NCBI GenBank assembly: GCA_905182175.1
Contig: CAJJAT010000018.1
Span: forward strand, 35,582-99,581
Reading direction: 5' to 3'
DNA: 64,000 nucleotides
From: Flavobacteriales bacterium UBA1494
GTDB taxonomy: Bacteria > Bacteroidota > Bacteroidia > Flavobacteriales_E > Vicingaceae
A model generated the notes under the pieces. The model was not told the DNA's origin. It worked only from the letters and a program-made list of their open reading frames with translations, and did not search any database. Positions 57,180 to 64,000 of this stretch are shown in pieces. The position numbers and the translations under genes are program-made. The number at the start of each line of letters is the position of its first letter. The first letter of the stretch is position 1.

Positions 57180-57593
57180 TTATTTTGTTAAGTTTTCTTC
57201 CTTCAATCTATCGACAGTTAACGTCACGTGATTTGAACGCTTTCTGATTCTATGACCCCTTCCTTGCGGAGCAGGCCGTAATCTCTTTAACATTCTTGCA
57301 CTATCAACTTTAACTTCCGAAATAATCAAATGATTATCTTCAGGACGCTCGCCTTCATTCTTAGTTTCCCAATTAGCGATCGCCGAACGAAGTAACTTCT
57401 CCATTCTATTCGATGCCTCTTTTGGGCTATATTGCAACATTGATAAAGCTTTAGAAACTTCAACGCCTCTAACCATATCTGCCACAAGCCTCATCTTCCG
57501 AGGAGATGTTGGACAATTATTTAGCTTTGCAAAACTCTTTGTTTTCTTCGCCTCTTTTGCAACTAACGCTGCATTTTTTTTACGTGCTCCCAT
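57180..57593 (-). CDS. rplV: 50S ribosomal protein L22
   Basis: A 137-residue protein lining the exit tunnel. [29 protein letters not shown] and the tunnel loop [20 protein letters not shown] are conserved. About 25 residues at the N-terminus, rich in Lys and Ala, extend beyond the 110-residue E. coli protein. Confidence 0.98.
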   Translation of the reverse strand: MGARKKNAALVAKEAKKTKSFAKLNNCPTSPRKMRLVADMVRGVEVSKALSMLQYSPKEASNRMEKLLRSAIANWETKNEGERPEDNHLIISEVKVDSARMLKRLRPAPQGRGHRIRKRSNHVTLTVDRLKEENLTK

Positions 57594-57604
57594 CTTAAAG
57601 TCTT

Positions 57605-57883
57605 TTATCGTTTGCCTTTATCCTTTTTACCACCATGGCCTCTGTAGGTTCTAGTTGGAGCAAATTCTCCTAACTTATGACCTACCATATTTTCAGTTAC
57701 ATATACAGGAATGAATTTGTTTCCGTTATGTACCGCAATTGTTAAACCTACCATATCAGGTGAAATCATTGATGCTCGAGACCAGGTCTTGATAACAGTC
57801 TTCTTTGTGGAAGATTGCGCTTCATCAACTCTTTGAGCTAATTTGTAATGAATAAAAGGCGGTTTTTTAAGTGAACGACTCAT
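57605..57883 (-). CDS. rpsS: 30S ribosomal protein S19
   Basis: A 92-residue head protein contacting S13. [44 protein letters not shown] and [19 protein letters not shown] are diagnostic; the length equals that of E. coli. Confidence 0.98.
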   Translation of the reverse strand: MSRSLKKPPFIHYKLAQRVDEAQSSTKKTVIKTWSRASMISPDMVGLTIAVHNGNKFIPVYVTENMVGHKLGEFAPTRTYRGHGGKKDKGKR

Positions 57884-57890
57884 ATCTTAA

Positions 57891-58715
57891 TTATTTCTTT
57901 CTTCTTTCGATGATGTACTTACTTGATAATTTCTTCGGTGCACGAGTCTTGTAGCCTTTAGCAGGAATACCGTTACGTGATCTTGGATGACCTCCGGAAG
58001 ATCGACCTTCACCACCACCCATTGGGTGATCAACAGGATTCATAACAACTCCCCTTACTCTAGATCGTCTACCCAACCATCTTGACCTACCTGCTTTTCC
58101 CGATCTCTCCAACATATGATCTGAGTTAGAAACGATACCCATTGTCGCTAGACAAGTACCGAGAATCAACCTAACCTCCCCTGATGGCATCTTGATACCG
58201 GCATATTTACCTTCTCTTGATACCAACTGAGCATAAGACCCAGCACTTCTTGCCATCTTTGAACCCTGCATTGGTCGCAATTCAATGTTATGAATTACTG
58301 AACCCATTGGGACATCAGATAAAAACAATGCATTACCAACTTCGGGCTCTGCATCTTTACCAGATATAATAGTCTGACCTACTTCTAATCCTTTTGGAGC
58401 TACAATGTACCTCTTTTCACCATCTGCATAGTTAATTAAAGCGATACGAGCAGTCCTATACGGATCGTACTCAATAGTCGCAACTTTACCTGGTATACCA
58501 AACTTTTCGCGCTTGAAATCTATGGTTCTGTAACGTCTCTTGTGACCACCACCGATATTTCGCATGGTCATCTTACCCGTATTATTTCTTCCGCCTTTTC
58601 TTCCCTTACCTTTCAACAATGATTTTTCGGGAGTCGCCGAAGTTAATTCTTCGAAGGACGACGCTACTTTGTGACGCTGTCCCGGCGTTGTTGGTTTTAA
58701 TTTCTTTACTGCCAT
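57891..58715 (-). CDS. rplB: 50S ribosomal protein L2
   Basis: A 274-residue protein needed for subunit joining and peptidyl transfer. [36 protein letters not shown] and the invariant [18 protein letters not shown] with the key histidine are present. Confidence 0.98.
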   Translation of the reverse strand: MAVKKLKPTTPGQRHKVASSFEELTSATPEKSLLKGKGRKGGRNNTGKMTMRNIGGGHKRRYRTIDFKREKFGIPGKVATIEYDPYRTARIALINYADGEKRYIVAPKGLEVGQTIISGKDAEPEVGNALFLSDVPMGSVIHNIELRPMQGSKMARSAGSYAQLVSREGKYAGIKMPSGEVRLILGTCLATMGIVSNSDHMLERSGKAGRSRWLGRRSRVRGVVMNPVDHPMGGGEGRSSGGHPRSRNGIPAKGYKTRAPKKLSSKYIIERRKK

Positions 58716-58725
58716 TACTTATCTT

Positions 58726-59016
58726 CTAAATATTGCTGTAAAAGTCAATTGAATCACCCTCTGAAAGAGTTATGATTGCCTTCTTAAACTTATTTGTTCT
58801 TCCTTCAACCCAGCCAGTCTTTGTGTACCTTGTTTTGTGCTTTCCTTTGTAGTTCATCGTATTTACTTTGTCTACTGAAACACCGTACATATTTTGAACT
58901 GCGTCCTTTATTTGTAACTTATTGGCAGTGTGATCCACTACAAAACCATATCTGTTAAACTTCTCAGTTAAGGAAGTCATCTTTTCTGTAATAACAGGTT
59001 TCTTTAATGTACTCAT
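58726..59016 (-). CDS. rplW: 50S ribosomal protein L23
   Basis: A 96-residue protein at the exit tunnel and docking site for trigger factor and SRP. The ATG at 59016 yields MSTLKKPVITEKMTSLTEKF; a TTG two codons earlier (59022) is less likely. VDHTANKLQIKDAVQNMYGVSVDKVNTMNYKGK (part: IKDAVQNMYGVSVDKVNT) is the conserved core. Confidence 0.97.
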   Translation of the reverse strand: MSTLKKPVITEKMTSLTEKFNRYGFVVDHTANKLQIKDAVQNMYGVSVDKVNTMNYKGKHKTRYTKTGWVEGRTNKFKKAIITLSEGDSIDFYSNI

Positions 59017-59026
59017 GACCAATTTA

Positions 59027-59650
59027 TTAACTTAAAATACTTTCGATTATCTCTAAAGCTCCTTCTGACAACACAACCTTACTAGCGTTAACTAAATCGT
59101 AAGTATTTACATCTGAAGCATTTACCACTTTGGCACCCTGCAAATTTCGGGATGACAAATATATGTTTTTATTTGATTCTGTGACTACCATCAATGTTTT
59201 TTTATCATTACATTTTAAGTTGCTCAAAATCTGCGAGAATTCACTCGTTTTAGGTGCATTCATTTCGAAATCTTCCAAAATAATAATGTCCCCGGACTTA
59301 GCTTTATGTGAAAAAGCAGAACATCTAGCCAAACTCTTCAGCTTTTTGTTCAATTTGAACGAGTAATTCCGTGGTCTAGGACCGAAGATCGTGCCTCCCC
59401 CTCTGAATAAAGGAGATTTAATACTACCAGCTCTTGCAGTTCCTGTACCCTTTTGCTTCTTTATTTTTCTTGTACTTCCTGCAATCTCAGCCCTCTCTTT
59501 AGACTTGCTAGTACCTTGCCTTTGATTAGCCAAGTACTGCTTTACGTCTAAATAAATCGCATGATCGTTTGGTTCGATGCTATATATTGCATCCGACAGA
59601 GTTACCTTTTTACCGGCTTTACCGTCTTTATTTAAAATACTTAATTCCAT
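59027..59650 (-). CDS. rplD: 50S ribosomal protein L4
   Basis: A 207-residue protein whose loop reaches the exit tunnel. The loop RKIKKQKGTGTARAGSIKSPLFRGGGTIFGPRPRNYSF (parts: KQKGTGTARAGS, GGGTIFGPRPR) is diagnostic. In proteobacteria L4 represses the S10 operon; there is no leader region ahead of rpsJ here to allow the same mechanism. Confidence 0.98.
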   Translation of the reverse strand: MELSILNKDGKAGKKVTLSDAIYSIEPNDHAIYLDVKQYLANQRQGTSKSKERAEIAGSTRKIKKQKGTGTARAGSIKSPLFRGGGTIFGPRPRNYSFKLNKKLKSLARCSAFSHKAKSGDIIILEDFEMNAPKTSEFSQILSNLKCNDKKTLMVVTESNKNIYLSSRNLQGAKVVNASDVNTYDLVNASKVVLSEGALEIIESILS

Positions 59651-59668
59651 TTCTTAATCCTCCGTATT

Positions 59669-60283
59669 TTAGTTATTGATTAGAACCATCGAACCATTTG
59701 CACCTGGCACTGAGCCTTTAATTACAATAAGATTCTTATCGTTGTATACCTTAACTACTTTCAAGTTTTGAACCGTAACCTTTTCGTTACCCATTTGTCC
59801 AGCCATACGTGTTCCTTTGAACACTCTTGATGGATCTGAACCTGCCCCGATTGAACCGGGAGCCCTTAGCCTGTTGTGCTGACCGTGTGTGGCATCACCA
59901 ACTCCGGAGAAACCATGTCTTTTGACAACCCCTTGGAAACCTTTACCCTTTGAGGTAGCAGTTACATCAACCCATTGACCTTCTGAAAAAACGTCAACCG
60001 TTACTTCATCGCCTACTTTTCTATCATCCAAACCTTTAACTTCAACTATATGTCTCTTTGGAGACGTATTAGCCTTTTTAAAATGTCCCATCATGGCAGC
60101 AGAAGTATTCTTCTCCTTTTTGTCACCAAATGCGATTTGAACAGAATTGTAGCCATCTGTTTCATCAGTTTTCACTTGCGTTACAACACAAGGACCGGCC
60201 TCAATAATCGTACATGGTATATTTTTACCCTCGGTACTAAAGACACTAGTCATTCCTATTTTTTTTCCTAATAAACCTGGCAT
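59669..60283 (-). CDS. rplC: 50S ribosomal protein L3
   Basis: A 204-residue protein whose central extension reaches the peptidyl transferase centre. [21 protein letters not shown] starts the chain, [23 protein letters not shown] and [30 protein letters not shown] (parts: [18 protein letters not shown]) form the extension. Confidence 0.98.
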   Translation of the reverse strand: MPGLLGKKIGMTSVFSTEGKNIPCTIIEAGPCVVTQVKTDETDGYNSVQIAFGDKKEKNTSAAMMGHFKKANTSPKRHIVEVKGLDDRKVGDEVTVDVFSEGQWVDVTATSKGKGFQGVVKRHGFSGVGDATHGQHNRLRAPGSIGAGSDPSRVFKGTRMAGQMGNEKVTVQNLKVVKVYNDKNLIVIKGSVPGANGSMVLINN

Positions 60284-60302
60284 TTTATTGCTTTAAAATT
60301 GT

Positions 60303-60608
60303 TTATACTTTGATTTCAACATCAACGCCACTTGGCAATTCAAGCTTCATTAAAGCATCTACCGTTTTTGAGGTAGAGCTATAAATATCAAGTAACCTTT
60401 TATAAGAAGATAACTCAAACTGCTCTCTTGCTTTCTTGTTAACGTGAGGTGATTTCAATACTGTGTAAATTCTTTTTTGTGTTGGCAATGGTATTGGTCC
60501 ACTAACTACAGCACCCGTAGATTTTACAGTTTTTACTATTTTTTCAGCCGATTTATCAACTAAGTTGAAATCGTATGATTTAAGCTTTATTCGAATTTTC
60601 TGATTCAT
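60303..60608 (-). CDS. rpsJ: 30S ribosomal protein S10
   Basis: A 101-residue head protein, also NusE in transcription antitermination. [51 protein letters not shown] (parts: [26 protein letters not shown]) and [13 protein letters not shown] are conserved. It lies 12 bases after fusA with no tuf gene between. Confidence 0.98.
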   Translation of the reverse strand: MNQKIRIKLKSYDFNLVDKSAEKIVKTVKSTGAVVSGPIPLPTQKRIYTVLKSPHVNKKAREQFELSSYKRLLDIYSSTSKTVDALMKLELPSGVDVEIKV

Positions 60609-60620
60609 ACTTTATTGTTA

Positions 60621-62732
60621 TTAAGCTTGTACTTTTCCTTTTGCAACTGCGATTACTTCATCAGCGATTCCTTTCGGAGCTGGATCAAAGTGAGAGAATT
60701 CCATACTTGATGTTGCTCTACCTGAAGACATCGTTCTTAAAGCAGTAACGTAACCAAACATTTCTGATAATGGCACCTTTGCTTTAATCACTTTCGCTCC
60801 GTTTCGATCATCCATTCCATCAACTTGACCACGTCGTCGGTTCAAATCCCCAACAATGTCACCCATGTTTTCTTCTGGAGTAACGACTTCTACCTTCATG
60901 ATTGGCTCTAAAAGAACAGGTTTTGCTCTTGGGATAGCCTCTTTGAAGGCCATCTTAGCTGCTAATTCAAAAGATAACTGATCCGAATCCACTGCGTGGA
61001 AAGATCCATCTAACAACGTTACTTTCAAACTATCCATAGGATAACCTGCAAGAACACCATTACTCATCGAATCTCTAAATCCCTTCTCTATCGATGGAAT
61101 AAATTCTTTTGGAATACGGCCACCTTTAATTTTATCTACAAACTCAAGGCCATCCGCTTCTTCAGCATTATCTACAGGTCCGATTATAATCGAAATATCA
61201 GCAAATTTACCTCTACCACCTGATTGTTTCTTATACACTTCTCTGTGGTCAACAGTTCCTGAGATTGCTTCTTTGTAAGAAACTTGCGGAGCACCTTGAT
61301 TACACTCTACTTTAAACTCTCGTTTTAGTCGATCCAATATAATATCCAAGTGCAACTCACCCATACCACTCAAAACAGTCTGACCTGAATCTTCGTCTGT
61401 ATGAATTGTTAAGGTTGGATCTTCTTCCGACAGTTTGGCTAAGGCCATTCCCATTCTATCAACATCAGCTTGAGTTTTGGGCTCAATAGCGATTCCAATT
61501 ACTGGCTCAGGAAAATCCATTGATTCTAATACAATTGGACTACCCTCTCTGCACAAGGTATCTCCTGTACGGATGTCTTTAAATCCAACCAATGCTCCAA
61601 TATCACCTGCATTCAATGCATCAATTTGGTTTTGCTTGTTGGCATGCATCTGGAATATTCTAGAAATACGCTCCTTTTTATTTGTTCTCATATTATGAAT
61701 GTATGATCCAGACTCGAGTCTCCCCGAGTAGGCTCTAACAAAACACAAACGGCCAACAAAGGGGTCAGTAGCAATCTTAAATGCTAATGCAGCGAACGGT
61801 TCATCAACGGAAGGCTTTCTTCTCTCCTCGGCTTCTGTATCAGGATTTTTTCCAATAATTGCCTCAGTATCCATTGGAGATGGCAACAATTCCATCACGT
61901 AATCCAACATGGTTTGAACACCTTTATTTTTAAAAGCCGAACCACAAACCATTGGTACAATTTTCATTGAAATAGTAGCCTCTCTTAACGCTGCCAAAAT
62001 CTCTTTTTCTGATATTGAATTAGGATCTTCGAAATACTTTTCCATTAAAGTATCATCAAATTCAGCAATTGCTTCTAACAGCTTTTCACGGTACTCAGCA
62101 ACCTCTTCAAGCATGTCTTCAGGAATTGGCACTTCTTCGAAGGTCATTCCTTTATCCTCTTCATTCCAAACAATTCCTCGGTTGTTAATCAAATCAACAA
62201 CACCTTTGAAAGTCTCTTCTCCTCCTATTGGCAATTGCAATGGCACCGCATTACTACCAAGCATTTCTTTAACCTGCTTACAAACCATTAAAAAGTTAGC
62301 ACCTTGTCGATCCATCTTATTAACGAATCCTATACGAGCTACATTATAATTATCAGCCAGTCTCCAGTTTGTTTCTGATTGAGGCTCTACGCCGTCAACT
62401 GCTGAAAACAAAAAAACCAAACCATCTAATACTCTTAACGAACGGTTTACTTCAACAGTAAAGTCAACATGTCCCGGTGTGTCAATAATATTGATATGAT
62501 ACTCTTTCCCTCTATATTCCCAGAAAACAGTCGTTGCAGCAGAAGTAATAGTGATACCTCTTTCTTGTTCTTGCTCCATCCAATCCATTGTAGCAGCTCC
62601 ATCGTGAACTTCTCCAATTTTGTGACTTACACCAGCATAATACAATACTCTTTCAGTAGTTGTAGTTTTTCCTGCATCAATATGAGCAGCAATACCGATG
62701 TTTCTAGTAAGTGATAAATCTCTTTTAGCCAT
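60621..62732 (-). CDS. fusA: Elongation factor G
   Basis: A 703-residue GTPase that drives translocation. G motifs are [27 protein letters not shown] with the catalytic histidine, and [10 protein letters not shown]. Domain IV has [14 protein letters not shown] and the end has [23 protein letters not shown]. Length and domains are those of canonical, translation-active EF-G, not the EF-G2 paralogue. Confidence 0.98.
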   Translation of the reverse strand: MAKRDLSLTRNIGIAAHIDAGKTTTTERVLYYAGVSHKIGEVHDGAATMDWMEQEQERGITITSAATTVFWEYRGKEYHINIIDTPGHVDFTVEVNRSLRVLDGLVFLFSAVDGVEPQSETNWRLADNYNVARIGFVNKMDRQGANFLMVCKQVKEMLGSNAVPLQLPIGGEETFKGVVDLINNRGIVWNEEDKGMTFEEVPIPEDMLEEVAEYREKLLEAIAEFDDTLMEKYFEDPNSISEKEILAALREATISMKIVPMVCGSAFKNKGVQTMLDYVMELLPSPMDTEAIIGKNPDTEAEERRKPSVDEPFAALAFKIATDPFVGRLCFVRAYSGRLESGSYIHNMRTNKKERISRIFQMHANKQNQIDALNAGDIGALVGFKDIRTGDTLCREGSPIVLESMDFPEPVIGIAIEPKTQADVDRMGMALAKLSEEDPTLTIHTDEDSGQTVLSGMGELHLDIILDRLKREFKVECNQGAPQVSYKEAISGTVDHREVYKKQSGGRGKFADISIIIGPVDNAEEADGLEFVDKIKGGRIPKEFIPSIEKGFRDSMSNGVLAGYPMDSLKVTLLDGSFHAVDSDQLSFELAAKMAFKEAIPRAKPVLLEPIMKVEVVTPEENMGDIVGDLNRRRGQVDGMDDRNGAKVIKAKVPLSEMFGYVTALRTMSSGRATSSMEFSHFDPAPKGIADEVIAVAKGKVQA

Positions 62733-62752
62733 TGCTATAAATCTTTCTGATA

Positions 62753-63220
62753 TTAAAATCTAAAATGAGAAAAGGCCTTATTGGCTTCCGCCATTCTATG
62801 CGTATCTTCTTTCTTCTTGTGAGCAGCACCTTCTTCCTTAGCAGCAGCCATACACTCGTTTGCCAGCTTTTGGGCCATTGTCTTCTCGTTTCTTTTCTTA
62901 GAATAAAGAATCAACCACTTCATACCCATTGACGTTTTTCTATCGTCTCTAATTGGCTGTGGTATTTGAAAGGTTGCTCCACCAACTCTTCTACTTCTAA
63001 CCTCAACTGCTGGAGTTACATTTGTCAATGCTTTTTTCCACGTCTCTAGTCCACCTTCTTCTACCTTCTCATCTACGATTGCCATTGCATCGTAAAAAAT
63101 ACTGTAGGCGATGCTCTTCTTTCCATGAAGCATCAAATTGTTCACAAACCTAGTAACTAGCTGACTCTGAAATTTAGGGTCAGGAAGAAGTGGTCTTTTT
63201 TTCGCTCTCGCTTTTCTCAT
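62753..63220 (-). CDS. rpsG: 30S ribosomal protein S7
   Basis: A 155-residue head organiser. [30 protein letters not shown] (parts: [20 protein letters not shown]), [15 protein letters not shown] and the terminal [23 protein letters not shown] (end part [10 protein letters not shown]) are typical. Confidence 0.98.
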   Translation of the reverse strand: MRKARAKKRPLLPDPKFQSQLVTRFVNNLMLHGKKSIAYSIFYDAMAIVDEKVEEGGLETWKKALTNVTPAVEVRSRRVGGATFQIPQPIRDDRKTSMGMKWLILYSKKRNEKTMAQKLANECMAAAKEEGAAHKKKEDTHRMAEANKAFSHFRF

Positions 63221-63250
63221 TTTTTCCTACTTAAATGATGGTTATTAATA

Positions 63251-63625
63251 TTATTTTTTCGGTCTTTTGGCACCGTACTTTGATCTTCTTTGTGTTCTTC
63301 CAGAAACACCAGCAGTATCAAGCGCACCTCGAACGATGTGATATCTCACACCCGGTAAATCTTTTACTCTTCCACCTCTAACTAAAACAATCGAGTGCTC
63401 TTGTAAGTTGTGACCTTCTCCGGGGATGTAAGCATTTATCTCCTTCTGATTTGTCAATCTTACCCTTGCAACTTTTCTCATCGCCGAGTTTGGTTTCTTA
63501 GGAGTAGTAGTGTAAACTCTCACACAAACACCACGTCTTTGAGGACATGAGTCTAATGCAGCAGACTTACTCTTCTTCTCTAATTTGATTCTACCTTTTC
63601 TTACCAGTTGTTGTATAGTTGGCAT
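63251..63625 (-). CDS. rpsL: 30S ribosomal protein S12
   Basis: A 124-residue protein of the decoding centre and first gene of the 33-gene ribosomal block. [23 protein letters not shown] contains the lysine at which streptomycin-resistance changes occur, here unchanged; the second site region [14 protein letters not shown] is also wild-type-like, including the aspartate that is methylthiolated in many bacteria. A -7 box lies 49 bases upstream. Confidence 0.98.
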   Translation of the reverse strand: MPTIQQLVRKGRIKLEKKSKSAALDSCPQRRGVCVRVYTTTPKKPNSAMRKVARVRLTNQKEINAYIPGEGHNLQEHSIVLVRGGRVKDLPGVRYHIVRGALDTAGVSGRTQRRSKYGAKRPKK

Positions 63626-63673
63626 AAGCTTTTTAATATGTCAATGTGATAATTGCCCCAAATTTTGGGTGCG

Positions 63674-63681
63674 CAAATGTA
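63674..63681 (-). promoter_or_regulatory. -7 box of the ribosomal block
   Basis: TACATTTG on the minus strand, the full Bacteroidota -7 consensus, 49 bases before rpsL. The -33 distance holds no TTG; the nearest is 27 bases away. It is the only evident promoter for the genes down to rplQ. Confidence 0.6.
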
Positions 63682-64000
63682 ATAGTTTATTTTCTAAAAT
63701 CCAGCTACCAAATCTTTTTTTTTAAAGCAATTGTTGATAATTCTTTAAAACGTTGCTGATAGCGGATTAGAGAGTTGAATCTGCAAGGGTATAACTTAAA
63801 TAATTGGTTAAAAAAAACCAACTACTGCTCTATTTTCTAGTCAAAATTCTGTTTGAGAAAACAATTATAATTTAGTCACAGGTTACTTTTAATTTGTAGC
63901 GAACAAATTAATGACCCCTGTAACTAACCATCTTCAAAATCTCCGCGTTATTTAGCATTGCATATAAGAAACACCCTATTGTCTAATCAACTTCAGCTTT
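63682..64000. other. AT-rich intergenic end of window
   Basis: No gene, RNA or repeat could be supported. All six frames are broken within short distances. A small hairpin (TTGGTT / AACCAA around 63804-63821) is present without a proper T-run after the stem. A partial gene could begin or end beyond the window edge. Confidence 0.5.

Noticed and set aside
63804..63821. Hairpin TTGGTT/AACCAA as a terminator
   Set aside because: The T-run is inside the loop and not after the stem, and no supported gene ends there.

Overview
The window is a chromosomal segment of a Bacteroidota bacterium, most likely a marine-type member of the Flavobacteriales. The evidence is four proteins with C-terminal type IX secretion (T9SS) sorting domains, -7 promoter boxes of the TAnnTTTG type, little sign of Shine-Dalgarno sequences, low GC, and ribosomal and housekeeping gene orders typical of that phylum (xerD next to aroQ; rpoA-rplQ-carA-eno-gltA; rpsL-rpsG-fusA-rpsJ without tuf). 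I see no insertion sequence, prophage, CRISPR array or rRNA operon.

Bases 1-4.6 kb hold two tandem T9SS-secreted subtilases and a calcineurin-like phosphatase whose last codons form a two-way terminator shared with rpsT; a tRNA-Glu gene lies upstream of rpsT. From 5 to 14 kb come a polytopic glycosyltransferase-like protein, an unknown gene tail-overlapping it, proS, a lipoprotein with a repetitive Arg-Pro tail, a FadL-type porin, a LysM glucosaminidase, a PLP-dependent deaminase/desulfhydrase and a 57-residue Cys-rich protein (DUF5522-like). From 14 to 26 kb are urocanate hydratase, an Xre/RES toxin-antitoxin pair coupled by TAATG overlaps to an RluE-like pseudouridine synthase, a photolyase/cryptochrome, a TetR-SDR-metallo-hydrolase operon with a likely operator, an orphan histidine kinase, an HI0933-type flavoprotein and an NhaC-type antiporter with an unusual N-terminal domain.

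From 26 to 42 kb are envelope genes: a protein with a duplicated unknown domain and a SPOR-like end, an outer-membrane barrel with thrombospondin type 3 and SPOR-like repeats, a CtpA-type protease, a DUF1573 protein, and two tandem T9SS/Omp28-type paralogues that share a near-identical 1.05 kb 3' part but have different 5' halves. xerD and aroQ diverge from abutting -7 boxes, followed by a cysteine-free thioredoxin-fold-like protein, RidA, a BamA/TamA-type barrel and a UbiD decarboxylase.

From 42 kb to the end, all on the minus strand, are gltA, eno, carA and then a compact 33-gene block from rpsL to rplQ (str, S10, spc and alpha clusters joined), with a likely promoter before rpsL and a terminator after rplQ. 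The last 320 bases show no gene. The window is mostly core genome. The least ordinary parts are the RES-Xre-RluE coupling, the duplicated-domain SPOR protein beside its barrel neighbour, and the mosaic Omp28 paralogues.
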